Notes: generated from the letters alone by a model not told the origin. DNA of 45,231 nucleotides from Ornithinimicrobium sp. F0845 (GCF_023015765.1 NZ_JALKAL010000020.1:1-45231), one strand, 5' to 3'; shown: positions 1 to 8,454, numbered from the stretch's first letter. Made by a program: numbers and translations.

Positions 1-522
1 CAGTACCTGGACGTGGTCATCAACCACCGGCGGGAGATGACCTGGCAGACCCTGCTGGGCAAGATCTACAAGACCAAGGCCCACGACTACACCCAGTACT
101 CCACCATGCTCACCGAAGCCACCGACCAGGTCCTGGCCGCGCCTGAGGAAGACCGGCGCGAGGCGATCGACCTGGCGATCTACCAGGCCCTGTCCTACAA
201 GCCCGGCGGCACCGCCCGGCTGATCACCGGCGAGGACGAACCCTACGGCGAGACCCAGTTCCTGTCCTGGAACCAGATCCGCCTCACCCGCCGCAACCCC
301 AAGACCGGCCGCAAACTCAACGAACCCGACCCCGAGGCCGTCAAGAGAGAACGAGCCCGCCACACCCGCGCCGCCCAAGATCCCGACGACGACACGGGCA
401 GCAGCGCGGCAGCCAGCAGCGCGGCAGGCAGCAGCGCGGCAGGCAGCACCACCCCGACCAGCACGGACACTCCCGGGCACGGCCCCTGGGCCACCACAGA
501 CGACACCCCACCGCCGTTCTAG
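1..522 (+). CDS. C-terminal part of an unrecognised protein (5' end outside window)
   Basis: The frame is open from base 1, so this is read as the last ~173 codons of a longer gene; a GTG at 13 could be an internal start but has no ribosome binding site. The visible part has a charged, Tyr/Gln-rich region, then a basic stretch (ITRRNPKTGRK-like), then a low-complexity Ala/Ser/Gly tail encoded by a 15-bp tandem repeat, ending in a Pro/Thr-rich tail. I recognise no family. The tail looks like a disordered extension. It is followed by a good promoter for the next gene, so it probably ends its own transcription unit. Confidence 0.6.
   Translation, partial: QYLDVVINHRREMTWQTLLGKIYKTKAHDYTQYSTMLTEATDQVLAAPEEDRREAIDLAIYQALSYKPGGTARLITGEDEPYGETQFLSWNQIRLTRRNPKTGRKLNEPDPEAVKRERARHTRAAQDPDDDTGSSAAASSAAGSSAAGSTTPTSTDTPGHGPWATTDDTPPPF
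397..441 (+). repeat. 15-bp tandem repeat, three copies, inside a coding tail
   Basis: Three consecutive 15-bp units (GGCAGCAGCGCGGCA with one mismatch in unit 2) start at 397, 412 and 427. The period is a multiple of three, so the frame is kept and each unit encodes a Gly/Ala-Ser-Ser-Ala-Ala block. This is typical replication-slippage growth of a linker. Confidence 0.85.
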
Positions 523-531
523 GCCACTGAC

Positions 532-560
532 CTGACAGTTCATTTTTTCAGGGGTATTGT
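532..560 (+). promoter_or_regulatory. Sigma-70-type promoter for the gene at 589
   Basis: CTGACA (532-537) and TATTGT (555-560) are separated by 17 bp, close to the TTGACA/TATAAT consensus and in an AT-rich patch that is unusual here. The start codon follows 29 nt after the -10, behind a strong AAGGAGG site. Confidence 0.6.
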
Positions 561-588
561 GGAAAAAGGCAGGCAAGGAGGTCGCGCC

Positions 589-1188
589 ATGAAATCAAGG
601 AGCATCATCGCGGTCCAGGAGTGGCCGCACGAGAGTCGTCGACCGGCTGAGTTGGTGATCAGTCAGTACGGCGAGCCGGACGAGGTCAGTGCCAACGAGT
701 TGACCTGGCACCGAGCCGCCCCGTGGAAGCGGGTGGTGGCCACCCAGTGGTTCGAGCACCACAACTTCCCTGTGCCGCACGTCGACTGCATCGAGTGCGT
801 CATCGACTACGCCGTGCCGACGGAGAAGATGACCGAGCTGGCACAGTTCGACGGCACCATCCGGGTCGATCGCACGGCCGGGGAACTGTCGGTGCGGTGC
901 CGCAGCATCGCCAGCGACACCCTCAAGATCAACCTCATCCACGACATCGTGACCGGCCGGCGCACGGTGGAGGACGCCCGCGACTACCACGTCGAGGAGG
1001 TCCTCAACGCCAAGCGGGGCAAGCCGACGCCCTACCGGGACGAGCTGCGAGTGCCGCAGCAGGTGGACACCAAGGATCCCGGCGAGCAGGTGCTCACCGT
1101 GGAGGAGTTGCACACCATCGCGGACACCGACGACTCACTGATCACACCGATGGCCTTGGCCAGACGGGCGGCGCCGCGCCACCCGTGA
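589..1188 (+). CDS. Conserved-looking hypothetical protein, 199 aa
   Basis: The ATG at 589 is chosen because AAGGAGG lies at 575-581 with 7 nt spacing; an in-frame start at 559 has no such site. The protein is soluble, with no signal peptide or membrane segment. It is rich in Trp, His and acidic residues in the first half (for example WFEHHNFPVPHVDC) and ends in a polar tail. I do not recognise the family. Two Cys in the DCIEC stretch near residue 65 and nearby His residues could bind a metal, but this is only a possibility. It stands alone on the plus strand, converging with the LLM oxidoreductase gene 12 nt downstream. Confidence 0.75.
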   Translation: MKSRSIIAVQEWPHESRRPAELVISQYGEPDEVSANELTWHRAAPWKRVVATQWFEHHNFPVPHVDCIECVIDYAVPTEKMTELAQFDGTIRVDRTAGELSVRCRSIASDTLKINLIHDIVTGRRTVEDARDYHVEEVLNAKRGKPTPYRDELRVPQQVDTKDPGEQVLTVEELHTIADTDDSLITPMALARRAAPRHP

Positions 1189-1200
1189 GCTGACAGTGAG

Positions 1201-2220
1201 TCAGACGCGTGGCGTGATCCCCCACGCGTCGGCGAGCAGCTCGAAGGAGCGCTGGCGCATCGCGGGGTCGTGGGTGTAGGTCGTGATGATCAGCTCGTCC
1301 AGGTCGTAGGCCGCGGCGAACTCCTCGAGCTGCGGCACCACCTGCGCGGGGTCACCGACGGCCTTGACCGAGTGGAACTCGGAGATCATCGGCAGCAGCC
1401 CCTCCGGGACGACGGAGCTCAGGTCGTCGACCGGGGGAGCGAGCGGCGAGGACCCGCCGGTGCGGATCGCGGCGACCATCTGCTGGGCGGTGGTGAACAG
1501 GTAGTGCGCCTCCGCCTCCGACGGTGCGACCAGCACGTTGATGCCGGCCATGACGGTGGGCCGGTCGACCTGGGCGGTCTCGGCGTCGGCGTTGAACCGG
1601 TCGCGATAGATCGCCAGCGCCTCCCGCATCTGCTGCGGCGCGAAGTGGCTGGCGAAACTGAACGGCAGCCCGAGCGCGGCCGCGACCTGCGCGCCGCCGG
1701 TGGAGGAGCCGAGCATCCAGATCGGGACGTTGGTGCCCTCGCCCGGCAGTGCACGCACGCGGGTGGTCGCGCCGTCCCCGAGGTAGCTCACCAGGTCCAG
1801 CACGTTGCCGGCGAAGTCGTTGAGACCGCTGGCACTGCGGGCCAGGGCGGCAGCGGTGAGCGGGTCGGTGCCCGGCGCGCGCCCCAGGCCGAGGTCGAAC
1901 CGGTCGCCGTGGAGGGTGGCCAGGGTCCCGTAGTACTCCGCGACCATCAGCGGGGAGTGGTTGGGCAGCATGACCCCGCCGGACCCCAGCCGTATGCCGT
2001 GGGTGTGGTTGGCGAAGTGCCCCAGTATGAGGGAGGTCGCCGAGGACATGAACGCCTCGGTCCCGTGGTGCTCGGCCACCCAGAGCCGGTGGTAGCCCAG
2101 CTCGTCCAGGCGCGTCGCCAGCTTCGTGGAGTGCTGCATCGCCTCGGCGGGCGTCATGCCCTGGGATCGCGGGACCAGCTCGAGGACGGACAGGGGCACA
2201 CGTGAGGTGAGTGACGGCAT
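1201..2220 (-). CDS. LLM-class (luciferase-like) flavin/F420 oxidoreductase, 339 aa
   Basis: This is a soluble TIM-barrel oxidoreductase of the bacterial luciferase superfamily, using FMN or F420 on an unknown substrate. Family marks are the N-terminal SVLELVP strand, RLWVAEHHG near residues 45-53, the GSGGVMLPNHSPLMVAEYYGTL core, and DLGLGRAPGTDP around 115-125. The C-terminal half has MLGSSTGGAQVAAALG, also typical. Length is normal for the single-domain MsnO8-like branch. The ATG at 2220 is the first plausible start and lacks a clear Shine-Dalgarno. It is monocistronic or the last gene after the ABC operon on the same strand (75 nt gap). Confidence 0.9.
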   Translation of the reverse strand: MPSLTSRVPLSVLELVPRSQGMTPAEAMQHSTKLATRLDELGYHRLWVAEHHGTEAFMSSATSLILGHFANHTHGIRLGSGGVMLPNHSPLMVAEYYGTLATLHGDRFDLGLGRAPGTDPLTAAALARSASGLNDFAGNVLDLVSYLGDGATTRVRALPGEGTNVPIWMLGSSTGGAQVAAALGLPFSFASHFAPQQMREALAIYRDRFNADAETAQVDRPTVMAGINVLVAPSEAEAHYLFTTAQQMVAAIRTGGSSPLAPPVDDLSSVVPEGLLPMISEFHSVKAVGDPAQVVPQLEEFAAAYDLDELIITTYTHDPAMRQRSFELLADAWGITPRV

Positions 2221-2295
2221 ACTGAGGACAACCGCGGGGCGCCGAACTTGTTCCCGCCGCGGGCCGGGAGTATGCCGTGGGCCGGCCGGGGCGTG

Positions 2296-3138
2296 TCAGT
2301 CGTCCTCGTGCAGCGGGTTGAGGATGCGGTCCAGGAACTGGCGGGTCCGCTCGTGCTGCGGGTTGGTGAACATCTCGCGGGGGCCGGACCGCTCGACGAT
2401 CACGCCGCCGTCCATGAAGAGGACCTCGTCGGCGGCCGCGCGGGCGAAGCTCAGCTCGTGGGTGACCACGACCATGGTCCAGCCCTCGTCGGCCAGCTCC
2501 TTGATGACGGTCAGCACGTCGCCCACCAGCTCGGGGTCCAGGGCAGAGGTCGGCTCGTCGAAGAGCAGCAGGCTGGGCGCGAGCGCCAGGGCGCGGACGA
2601 TGCCGACGCGCTGCTGCTGGCCGCCGGAGAGCTGGTGCGGGTAGACGTCGCGCTTGGCCAGCAGACCCACGCGGTCCAACAGGGCCTGGGCCTCGGCGAC
2701 CGCCCGGTCCTTGGGCACCTTCTGCACCTGGACCGGGCCCTCGATGACGTTCTCCAGCACGGTCTTGTGCGGGAACAGGTTGTGCTGCTGGAAGACCATG
2801 GCCGAGCGGTCACGCAGCGCGAACCGGTCGCGCCTGCGCAGCGGCGTCGAGAAGTCGAGGTCCGGCCCGCCCGCGAACTCGATGCGGCCGCCGTCGGGCA
2901 CCTCGAGCCCGTTGAGCGAGCGGAGCACGGTGGTCTTGCCCGAGCCGCTCGGCCCGATCAGAACCACCACCTCGCCCTTGCGGACGGTGAGGTCGATCGA
3001 GCGCAGCACCTGCAGGTCGCCGAAGCTCTTGCTCAGACCGCTGGCCTGCAGCAGGACCTCGCCCGCGGGACCACCCGCTGGACCACTTGCGGGACCACCG
3101 GCGGACGGGAGGGGCCTGGTCGGGTCAGTGCGCGACAT
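2296..3138 (-). CDS. Polar amino-acid ABC transporter ATP-binding protein, 280 aa
   Basis: This ATPase energises import of a polar amino acid (a cystine- or glutamine-type system) and sits on the inner face of the membrane. Walker A GPSGSGKT lies at residues 62-69, followed by the signature LSGGQQQR and Walker B LLLFDEPTSALD. The ATG at 3138 is preferred; it overlaps the permease gene by 14 nt. The first ~27 residues form a Gly/Pro/Ala repeat (GGPASGPAGGPAG) that the family does not need, so a downstream start is possible, but no good codon is seen. Third gene of the operon. Confidence 0.92.
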   Translation of the reverse strand: MSRTDPTRPLPSAGGPASGPAGGPAGEVLLQASGLSKSFGDLQVLRSIDLTVRKGEVVVLIGPSGSGKTTVLRSLNGLEVPDGGRIEFAGGPDLDFSTPLRRRDRFALRDRSAMVFQQHNLFPHKTVLENVIEGPVQVQKVPKDRAVAEAQALLDRVGLLAKRDVYPHQLSGGQQQRVGIVRALALAPSLLLFDEPTSALDPELVGDVLTVIKELADEGWTMVVVTHELSFARAAADEVLFMDGGVIVERSGPREMFTNPQHERTRQFLDRILNPLHEDD

Positions 3139-3790
3139 ACCTGTCCAATCGGGTCTCCAGGGCACTCTGGCCCATCGACAGCACCAGGCAGAACACCCAG
3201 TAGACGAGGGCGGCCTGGATGTAGAGCAGCATGAACTCCTGGGTGAACGCCGCGATCTTCTGCGCCTCGCGGAACAGCTCGGTCACCAGGATCATCGAGG
3301 CCAGCGAGGTGTCCTTGACCAGGGAGATGAAGGTGTTCGACAGCGGCGGCACCGACACCCTGGCGGCCTGGGGAAGGATCAGGCGGCGCAGGGACTGGGC
3401 GTGCGACATGCCGATCGTGTAGCCCGCCTCCCACTGGCCCTTGGGCACCGACAGGATCGCCGCCCGGATGACCTCGGCGGCATAGCCTCCGACGTTGAGG
3501 GAGAAGGCGACGATCGCGCTGGGCCACGGGTCGATCAGCACCCCGAGCGAGGGCAGGCCGTAGAAGATGACGAACAGCTGCACCAGCAGGGGCGTGCCGC
3601 GGATCGCCGAGATATAGGCCCGGGCGATCCACGACACCACCCTGTTCGACGACAGCCGCATCAGCGCCACGACGAGCGCCAGCACCAGCCCGATGGCGAA
3701 GGAGGACAGGGCCAGCGGGATGGTGCCGGTCAGCCCGCCGCGGACGATCGGCCACAGCGAGTCGAGGAAGAGCTGCCAGGAGTCGGACAT
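3125..3790 (-). CDS. Polar amino-acid ABC transporter permease, 221 aa
   Basis: This is an integral membrane permease of the HisM/GlnP type. It has about five hydrophobic segments, an N-terminal family motif (GGLTGTIPLALSSF) and the cytoplasmic EAA loop (GMSHAQSLRRLILPQA) that contacts the ATPase. Length is normal. With only one permease gene, the transporter probably works as a homodimer. It lies 22 nt after the solute-binding protein gene and overlaps the ATPase gene. Confidence 0.92.
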   Translation of the reverse strand: MSDSWQLFLDSLWPIVRGGLTGTIPLALSSFAIGLVLALVVALMRLSSNRVVSWIARAYISAIRGTPLLVQLFVIFYGLPSLGVLIDPWPSAIVAFSLNVGGYAAEVIRAAILSVPKGQWEAGYTIGMSHAQSLRRLILPQAARVSVPPLSNTFISLVKDTSLASMILVTELFREAQKIAAFTQEFMLLYIQAALVYWVFCLVLSMGQSALETRLDRYVAH

Positions 3791-3812
3791 CGCGAGTCAG
3801 CGGGTCAGCGCG

Positions 3813-4628
3813 TCAGTGGGAGACGTCGGCGCCGAAGTACTTCTCGCCCAGCTCGGCCAGGGTGCCGTCGGCCTCGAGCTCGGCCAGCGCCTCGTCGAAG
3901 GCTGAGACCAACTCGGTCTTGTCCTTGCCGAAGGCGAAGGCGTTGAGCGAGGCCTCGTCCAGCTCCGCCGCGATCTTGATCGGGCTGTCCGGGTGCTCGT
4001 TGGTGTAGTCCAGGAAGGTCAGCTTGTCGTTGACGGTCGCGTCGACCCGTCCCTGCTCGAGGAGCGCCACGGACTGCGCCCAGCCCTCGACGGCCTCGAC
4101 GTTGGCCCCGGCGCCCTCGGCGATCTCGCCCCAGTTGCTGGTCAGCGACTGCGCCGTGGTCTTGCCCTCCAGGTCGTCCAGCCCGGCGATGTCGGTGGTG
4201 TCGTTGGCCACGACGATGACGCCGGGGGAGACGGTGTAGGGCTCGCTGAACAGGTAGGCCTCCTCGCGCTGGGGGTTGATCGAGACCTGGTTGGCGATCA
4301 CGTCGAAGCGACCGGCCTCGAGCCCGGCGAAGATCGCGTCCCACTGGGTCTCCTGGTACTCGATCTCCAGGTCCAGCTTCTCCGCGACGGCCTCGACCAC
4401 CTCGATGTCGTAGCCGACCAGCTCACCGCTGCCGCCCTCGTGGTAGCTGAACGGGCGGTAGGTGCCCTCGGTCCCGACCACCAGGACGCCCTCGTTCGCC
4501 AGGCCGTATGCCGAGTCGCCGGCTGCGGTCTGCCCGTCACCGGCGTCGGTGCCTCCGTCGCTGCCGCAGGCAGCGAGGATCAGGGCCGAGGCGGCGAGGG
4601 TGACGGTCAGGGTGCGGTGCACAGACAT
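3813..4628 (-). CDS. Amino-acid ABC transporter solute-binding lipoprotein, 271 aa
   Basis: This is a periplasmic-type binding protein anchored by lipid. It has a short signal peptide with lipobox LAAC and Cys21, then a Gly/Asp linker. The SBP_bac_3 fold follows: GTEGTYRPFSYHE, GYDIEVVEAVAEKL, WDAIFAGLEAGRFDVIANQVSINP and a TVNDKL segment. The pattern is closest to cystine-type binders. A longer in-frame extension upstream lacks any signal. The ATG at 4628 has AAGGA upstream and gives a proper signal peptide. First gene of a three-gene operon whose upstream region holds an 8-bp inverted repeat. Confidence 0.93.
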   Translation of the reverse strand: MSVHRTLTVTLAASALILAACGSDGGTDAGDGQTAAGDSAYGLANEGVLVVGTEGTYRPFSYHEGGSGELVGYDIEVVEAVAEKLDLEIEYQETQWDAIFAGLEAGRFDVIANQVSINPQREEAYLFSEPYTVSPGVIVVANDTTDIAGLDDLEGKTTAQSLTSNWGEIAEGAGANVEAVEGWAQSVALLEQGRVDATVNDKLTFLDYTNEHPDSPIKIAAELDEASLNAFAFGKDKTELVSAFDEALAELEADGTLAELGEKYFGADVSH

Positions 4629-4694
4629 GCGTAGGTCGTCCTTCGTGGGTGGGGGTGTGGCTGCAGTGAGCCGGAGGAGGGCTGCCGTAGCCCG

Positions 4695-4719
4695 GTGGTT
4701 CAACGGTGCAGTGAACCAC
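4695..4719. promoter_or_regulatory. Perfect 8-bp inverted repeat, candidate operator
   Basis: GTGGTTCA (4695-4702) and TGAACCAC (4712-4719) are exact complements with a 9-nt spacer. The site lies 67-91 nt upstream of the ABC operon start. That position fits an operator, though a 5' leader hairpin cannot be excluded. Confidence 0.5.
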
Positions 4720-4785
4720 GTCATTCCCAAGATCGGGAAATGGATATCCCAACGGGGGATTATGGAGGCATCGTGCTTCGACCTT

Positions 4786-4817
4786 CTGCTCGCACGTCGA
4801 CCTGCTCGCACGTCGAC
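4786..4817. repeat. Perfect tandem duplication of 16 bp
   Basis: CTGCTCGCACGTCGAC occurs at 4786-4801 and again immediately at 4802-4817. GTCGAC and CACG elements within it could form protein-binding half-sites. Confidence 0.8.
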
Positions 4818-4862
4818 AGCATCTTGTGGGTGCCGACAGGGAGGCGGTTCAATGGAGGGTCG

Positions 4863-4903
4863 ACGTGACAGCACGACGTGACACCAGGCACAACGTGACA
4901 GCA
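4863..4903. repeat. Three direct ACGTGACA repeats before the LuxR-type gene
   Basis: ACGTGACANCA occurs at 4863-4873, 4876-4886 and 4893-4903, ending 8 nt before the GTG start. Spacing (13 and 17 bp) is irregular. They may be regulator sites or slippage copies. Confidence 0.6.
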
Positions 4904-4911
4904 GGCAACTC

Positions 4912-6531
4912 GTGAGCACGCAGACCATGCTCGTCACCGCGCGCGAGGCCTTCGCGCGCGGCGAGTGGCGCACGGCCCGAGAGCAGCTGGAGACGGCACC
5001 GTCCCTGGGTGCCGCCGACCTCGATCTGCTCAGCCGTGCCACCTGGTTCCTCGGTGACGTCGCGGAGTCGATGCAGCAGGCCGAGCGCGCTTTCGCGGCC
5101 CACGAGAGCGCGGGCCGTGCGGAGGAGGCCGCGCAGCTGGCGATGCGGCTGGCCCTGGCGTGGGGCACTCGCGCCGACTTCGTGATCGCCGCGGCGTGGC
5201 TGGGGCGGGCGCGCCGGCTCCTGGAGGGTCGGCCGGAGTGTGTGGCGACCGGCTACCTGCTCTACAGCCAGGCTTCCCAGGTGTTGGAGATCGAGGGGGA
5301 CGCCGAGCTCTCCCGGTCCTCCGCGGTCCGGCTCACGTCGCTCGCCACCACGTTCGACGACCCGACGCTGGCCTGCTTCTCCCGGGTGCTGCGCGGGATG
5401 GCCCTGATCCGGGACGGCCACATCGGCGAGGGCTTCTCCAGCCTGGACGAGGCGATGCTGCCGGTGCTGGCCGGCCAGGTCGAGCCCGAGTGGGCCGGCG
5501 ACGTCTACTGCAGCGTGATCCACGTCTGCGAGGGTCTGGCGGACCTCGCGCGGATGCGTGCCTGGACCAACGCCCTGGAGACCTGGGCGCAGCCCCTGTC
5601 CCGGGAGTTCATGTATGCCGGGGTGACCAGGGTGCACCAGCTGCAGCTCCTCGGTGCGGAGGGCGACTGGGACGCCATCGAGGCGGAGATGGCCGCGAGC
5701 AGCCAGGCGCTGCTCGGCGCGCACAACTGGCTCGCTGGGACGGGCTTCACCGAGCTGGGGGACATCCGCCGGCTGCGAGGTGACCTCGCCGGCGCGGACG
5801 ATGCCTACGCGCGGGCCCGCGCGGCCGGAGTCGACCCGCAGCCTGGTCACGCCCTGCTCCTGCTGGAGCAGGGGCGGGCCGAGGAGGCCCTCGCCTCGCT
5901 GCAGGACGCGATCGGCGGCGCCGGGCAGGTGGAGCGCGGCCGGCTGCTGCTGCCGATGGTCGAGGCAGCCCTGGCAGGCGGCGACACCGCCCTGGCGGCC
6001 CGGCACGCCGCGGACCTCGGGAAGGTCGCGGAGCGCTACAGCACGCCCGGGTTGCTCGCCCGCGCCGCCCAGGCCCGGGCTGCGGTGCTGCTGGCCGAGG
6101 ACCGTCCGGCAGAGGCGCTGCCCCACCTGGAGTCGGCCGTCTTGACCTTCCGCGAGCAGCGCTACCGTCACGCCACCGCTCGGGTGCACGAGTAGCTGGC
6201 TGCCGCGCACCGGGCGCTCGGCGACCCGGGTGCCGCAGCGGCGGAGCAGGCCACGGCCGCCGCCATCTATGCCCGGCTCGGGGCGGTCCCGGACAGCCGG
6301 CGGGTCGCTGAAGGTGGTGCCGGCGCGTTGCCCGGAGGCCTCACGCAGCGGGAGGCCCAGGTGCTGGCCTGCGTCGCCACCGGCGCGAGCAACCGGCAGG
6401 TCGCCGAGCAGCTGGTCATCAGCGAGAAGACCGTCGGACGGCACCTGGCCAACATCTACACCAAGCTCGACGTCTCCTCCCGCACTGCTGCTGCGGCGTG
6501 GGCCCGCGCCAACGGGGTCGGTGCGGGGTGA
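4912..6531 (+). pseudogene. LuxR-family TPR regulator interrupted by an in-frame TAG
   Basis: Reading from the GTG at 4912 gives 427 residues of helical TPR/MalT-like repeats, then TAG at 6193-6195. The same frame continues without gap to 6531 and encodes the missing end: more helix (LAAAHRALGDPG), then a clear LuxR DNA-binding domain (residues about 473-539; LTQREAQVLACVATGASNRQVAEQLVISEKTVGRHLANIYTKL in segments). One base change, for example CAG to TAG, would explain it (VHEQLAAAHRALGD). The intact protein would be 539 aa. The second part could restart at a TTG at 6328, but I see no ribosome binding site. It probably once controlled the neighbouring methyltransferase gene. Confidence 0.85.
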
Positions 6532-6617
6532 CCGGCGCCACGGCATACAGCACATCCACCATGCCCCCGTGGACCAGATGCATGATCTGCCCGATGTGGC
6601 AGGGGTGCCCGGTTCCC

Positions 6618-6660
6618 TAGCGTCGGTGGCACGGGCATCCGCCCGTGACCACGACAGGAG
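6618..6660 (+). promoter_or_regulatory. Promoter -10, leader hairpin and RBS before the methyltransferase
   Basis: TAGCGT (6618-6623) is a plausible -10. The leader contains a 7-bp stem CACGGGC/GCCCGTG (6630-6647, 4-nt loop) and AGGAG at 6656-6660, 6 nt before the ATG. No good -35 is visible, consistent with an activator-dependent promoter. Confidence 0.4.
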
Positions 6661-6666
6661 CACATC

Positions 6667-7803
6667 ATGAGCACCATCCAGGCGCCCCCCGCCGACACCC
6701 ACATCGCGCCCGCCGACCGGGCGACCGACACTGACGAGCCGCGGGTCGGCGAGCCGGATCAGGCGACCGCCGAGCAGGTGGTCGGTCGTCTCGTGCAGAT
6801 CCTCAATGACGGATCAATCGCGGTCCTGGCCGGGATCGGCCACGACACCGGCCTGTTCGACACGATGGCCGGGCTGCCCCCGGCGACCAGTGAGCAGATC
6901 GCCGATGCGGCCGGTCTGGACGAGCGCTACGTCCGGGAGTGGCTCGGCGGCGTCACCACCGCCGGCTTCGTCGAGTGGGACCCGGCGGCACGCACCTTCG
7001 CCCTGTGCCCCGACCACGCACCCTTCCTCACCGGCACCGGGCCGGACAACCTGGCGCGGACGCTGTGCGTCGTCTCGATGCTGGGGTCCGCCGCGCCGCG
7101 GATCACCGAGGTGTTCCGCACCGGCGGCGGACTGCACTATGCCGACTACCCCGAGTTCCACCACCGGCAGGCGGCGGACAGCGGCCCGGTGCAGGACGCC
7201 TACCTGGTCGAGGCGATCCTCCCGCTGACCGGAGAGGTCGACCGGCTCCGGGCCGGCATCGAGGTCGCCGACCTGGCCTGCGGTCAGGGGCACGCGGCCA
7301 ACCTCATGGCCCGCGCCTTCCCGGCCTCCCGGTTCACCGGCTTCGACTTCGAGCCGGAGGCGATCGCCGCCGCGCGTGCGGAGGCCGCGGCCTGGGGTCT
7401 GGACAACGTCTCCTTCGAGGTGCGCGACCTGGCGGAGGGTGTCGGCACGGCGGCGTTCGACCTGCTGACCGTCTTCGACGGCATCCATGACCAGGCGGAC
7501 CCGGCCGGCGTGCTGTCTCATGTCGCGGCGGCGCTGTGCCCAGACGGCACCTTCCTGATGGCCGACATCGACGCCTCATCGCACCTGGAGAACAACCTCG
7601 CGATCCCGTGGGCCGGCTTCCTCTACACGATCTCCACGGTGCACTGCATGTCCGTCTCGCTCGCCCAGGGCGGCGCCGGGCTGGGCACGGTCTGGGGTGT
7701 TGAGCTGGCCGAGCAGATGCTGCACGAGGCCGGGTTCACCTCGGTGGTGCAGCACCGGCTGGAGCAGAACCCGTTCGATGTGTATGTCGTGTGCCGACGG
7801 TGA
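6667..7803 (+). CDS. Class I SAM-dependent methyltransferase with N-terminal winged helix, 378 aa
   Basis: This is a predicted small-molecule methyltransferase of the Rv2258c-like group. Residues about 35-110 form the winged-helix dimerisation domain (TSEQIADAAGLDERYVREWLGGV-like). The Rossmann domain begins with motif I DLACGQGH at 202-209, followed by the acidic strand end FDFEP and a catalytic-domain DGIHD segment. A polar, disordered N-terminus of ~30 residues is unremarkable. ATG at 6667 has AGGAG 6 nt upstream. The substrate is unknown. It follows the broken LuxR-type gene. Confidence 0.88.
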   Translation: MSTIQAPPADTHIAPADRATDTDEPRVGEPDQATAEQVVGRLVQILNDGSIAVLAGIGHDTGLFDTMAGLPPATSEQIADAAGLDERYVREWLGGVTTAGFVEWDPAARTFALCPDHAPFLTGTGPDNLARTLCVVSMLGSAAPRITEVFRTGGGLHYADYPEFHHRQAADSGPVQDAYLVEAILPLTGEVDRLRAGIEVADLACGQGHAANLMARAFPASRFTGFDFEPEAIAAARAEAAAWGLDNVSFEVRDLAEGVGTAAFDLLTVFDGIHDQADPAGVLSHVAAALCPDGTFLMADIDASSHLENNLAIPWAGFLYTISTVHCMSVSLAQGGAGLGTVWGVELAEQMLHEAGFTSVVQHRLEQNPFDVYVVCRR

Positions 7804-7945
7804 TGCCGAAGGGTCCCCGCGACCTTGTGTTGCGGGATGACCCCCGCGCCGCTCCGTTGCTGCGGGATCGATGCTGCAGGATCAACACCCTGGCGTGCAT
7901 CCGGCAACATGCTTCCCGCAACATCGGCAGCGTCAAACCCCTGGC
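7804..7945. other. Convergent intergenic region with GC-rich inverted repeats
   Basis: Between two convergent genes, TGTTGCGGGA (7828-7837) pairs exactly with TCCCGCAACA (7914-7923), 76 nt apart. Between them are two similar copies, GTTGCTGCGGGATC and GATGCTGCAGGATC. The region could fold into a branched RNA and serve as a bidirectional terminator, but there is no T-run. Confidence 0.5.
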
Positions 7946-8386
7946 TCAGCCGCGCAGGCTGTCCAGGATCTTGGCGAGTCGCCGGTCGCGGGTCTCGGCG
8001 GCCTTGGCGCTCGAGACCTGCCGGGCGTGCTCCTTGCGCGCGGAGTAGGACAGCGCCTCGAAGGCCGCCTTCGCCGCGGGGTCGGCCTCGAGTGCCTCGG
8101 TCAGCTCCGGCGGCATGTCGACCGTGCGCTCAGCCGTGTCCAGCTCGACGGTCGCGCTCACTTCCTGGTCGATCTCCACGCCCAGCGCGGCGCGGACGGC
8201 CTTGGAGAGTCCGATGCAGTTCAGGCCGCCCATCCGGGCCACTCGCAGCCGGGCGGACTTGCCGTCGATCGTGACAACCACCGGAGGGTTCTTGGTCGGC
8301 CCGAGCTCGGCAACCTGCTCATCAGTGAGCACGATGGCGGCGGCCGGTCCGCCGAGTGAGTCGAGCGTTGTCTGCAGCGTCAGCAT
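7946..8386 (-). CDS. YdeI/DUF1905-type protein, 146 aa
   Basis: The first ~80 residues match the DUF1905 beta-barrel pattern (PPVVVTIDGKSARLRVARMGG, then a GL-KAVRAALG segment and an E-V-A-TVELD strand). The last ~60 match the YdeI/bacteriocin-protection helical tail (PPELTEALEADPAAKAAFEALSYSARKEH). It is a small soluble protein of unknown biochemical role. ATG at 8386 is 6 nt from a TACTGT -10, so the mRNA is probably leaderless. Confidence 0.88.
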   Translation of the reverse strand: MLTLQTTLDSLGGPAAAIVLTDEQVAELGPTKNPPVVVTIDGKSARLRVARMGGLNCIGLSKAVRAALGVEIDQEVSATVELDTAERTVDMPPELTEALEADPAAKAAFEALSYSARKEHARQVSSAKAAETRDRRLAKILDSLRG

Positions 8387-8392
8387 CCGTCA

Positions 8393-8398
8393 ACAGTA
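8393..8398 (-). promoter_or_regulatory. Leaderless -10 element for the YdeI/DUF1905 gene
   Basis: On the minus strand TACTGT (TAnnnT) ends 6 nt before the ATG at 8386. A TTGTCG lies about 15 bp further upstream as a short-spaced -35. Confidence 0.45.
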
Positions 8399-8454
8399 GA
8401 GCCAGATCCACGTCGACAACACTCGCGACGTCGTAGAACGTTGCGGTGACCTCC

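Larger units (their letters stand above)
4629..4911. other. Divergent intergenic region rich in short repeats
   Basis: This 283-bp region separates the ABC operon from the LuxR-type gene. It holds, from left to right: an 8-bp inverted repeat (4695-4719), a weaker palindrome TTCCC-N6-GGGAA (4724-4739), GGATATCC (4742-4749), a perfect 16-bp tandem duplication (4786-4817), and three ACGTGACA repeats next to the GTG start. No convincing -35/-10 pair could be fixed. Confidence 0.6.

Noticed and set aside
3813-5168. Extended N-terminus for the amino-acid binding protein
   Set aside because: The extension runs into the divergent LuxR gene; the ATG at 4628 gives a lipoprotein signal peptide.
4849-6702. 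Long minus-strand open frame across the LuxR-type gene
   Set aside because: It is antisense to a well-recognised TPR/HTH protein, is repetitive in Arg/Gly/Pro and has no family pattern; a shadow of high GC content.
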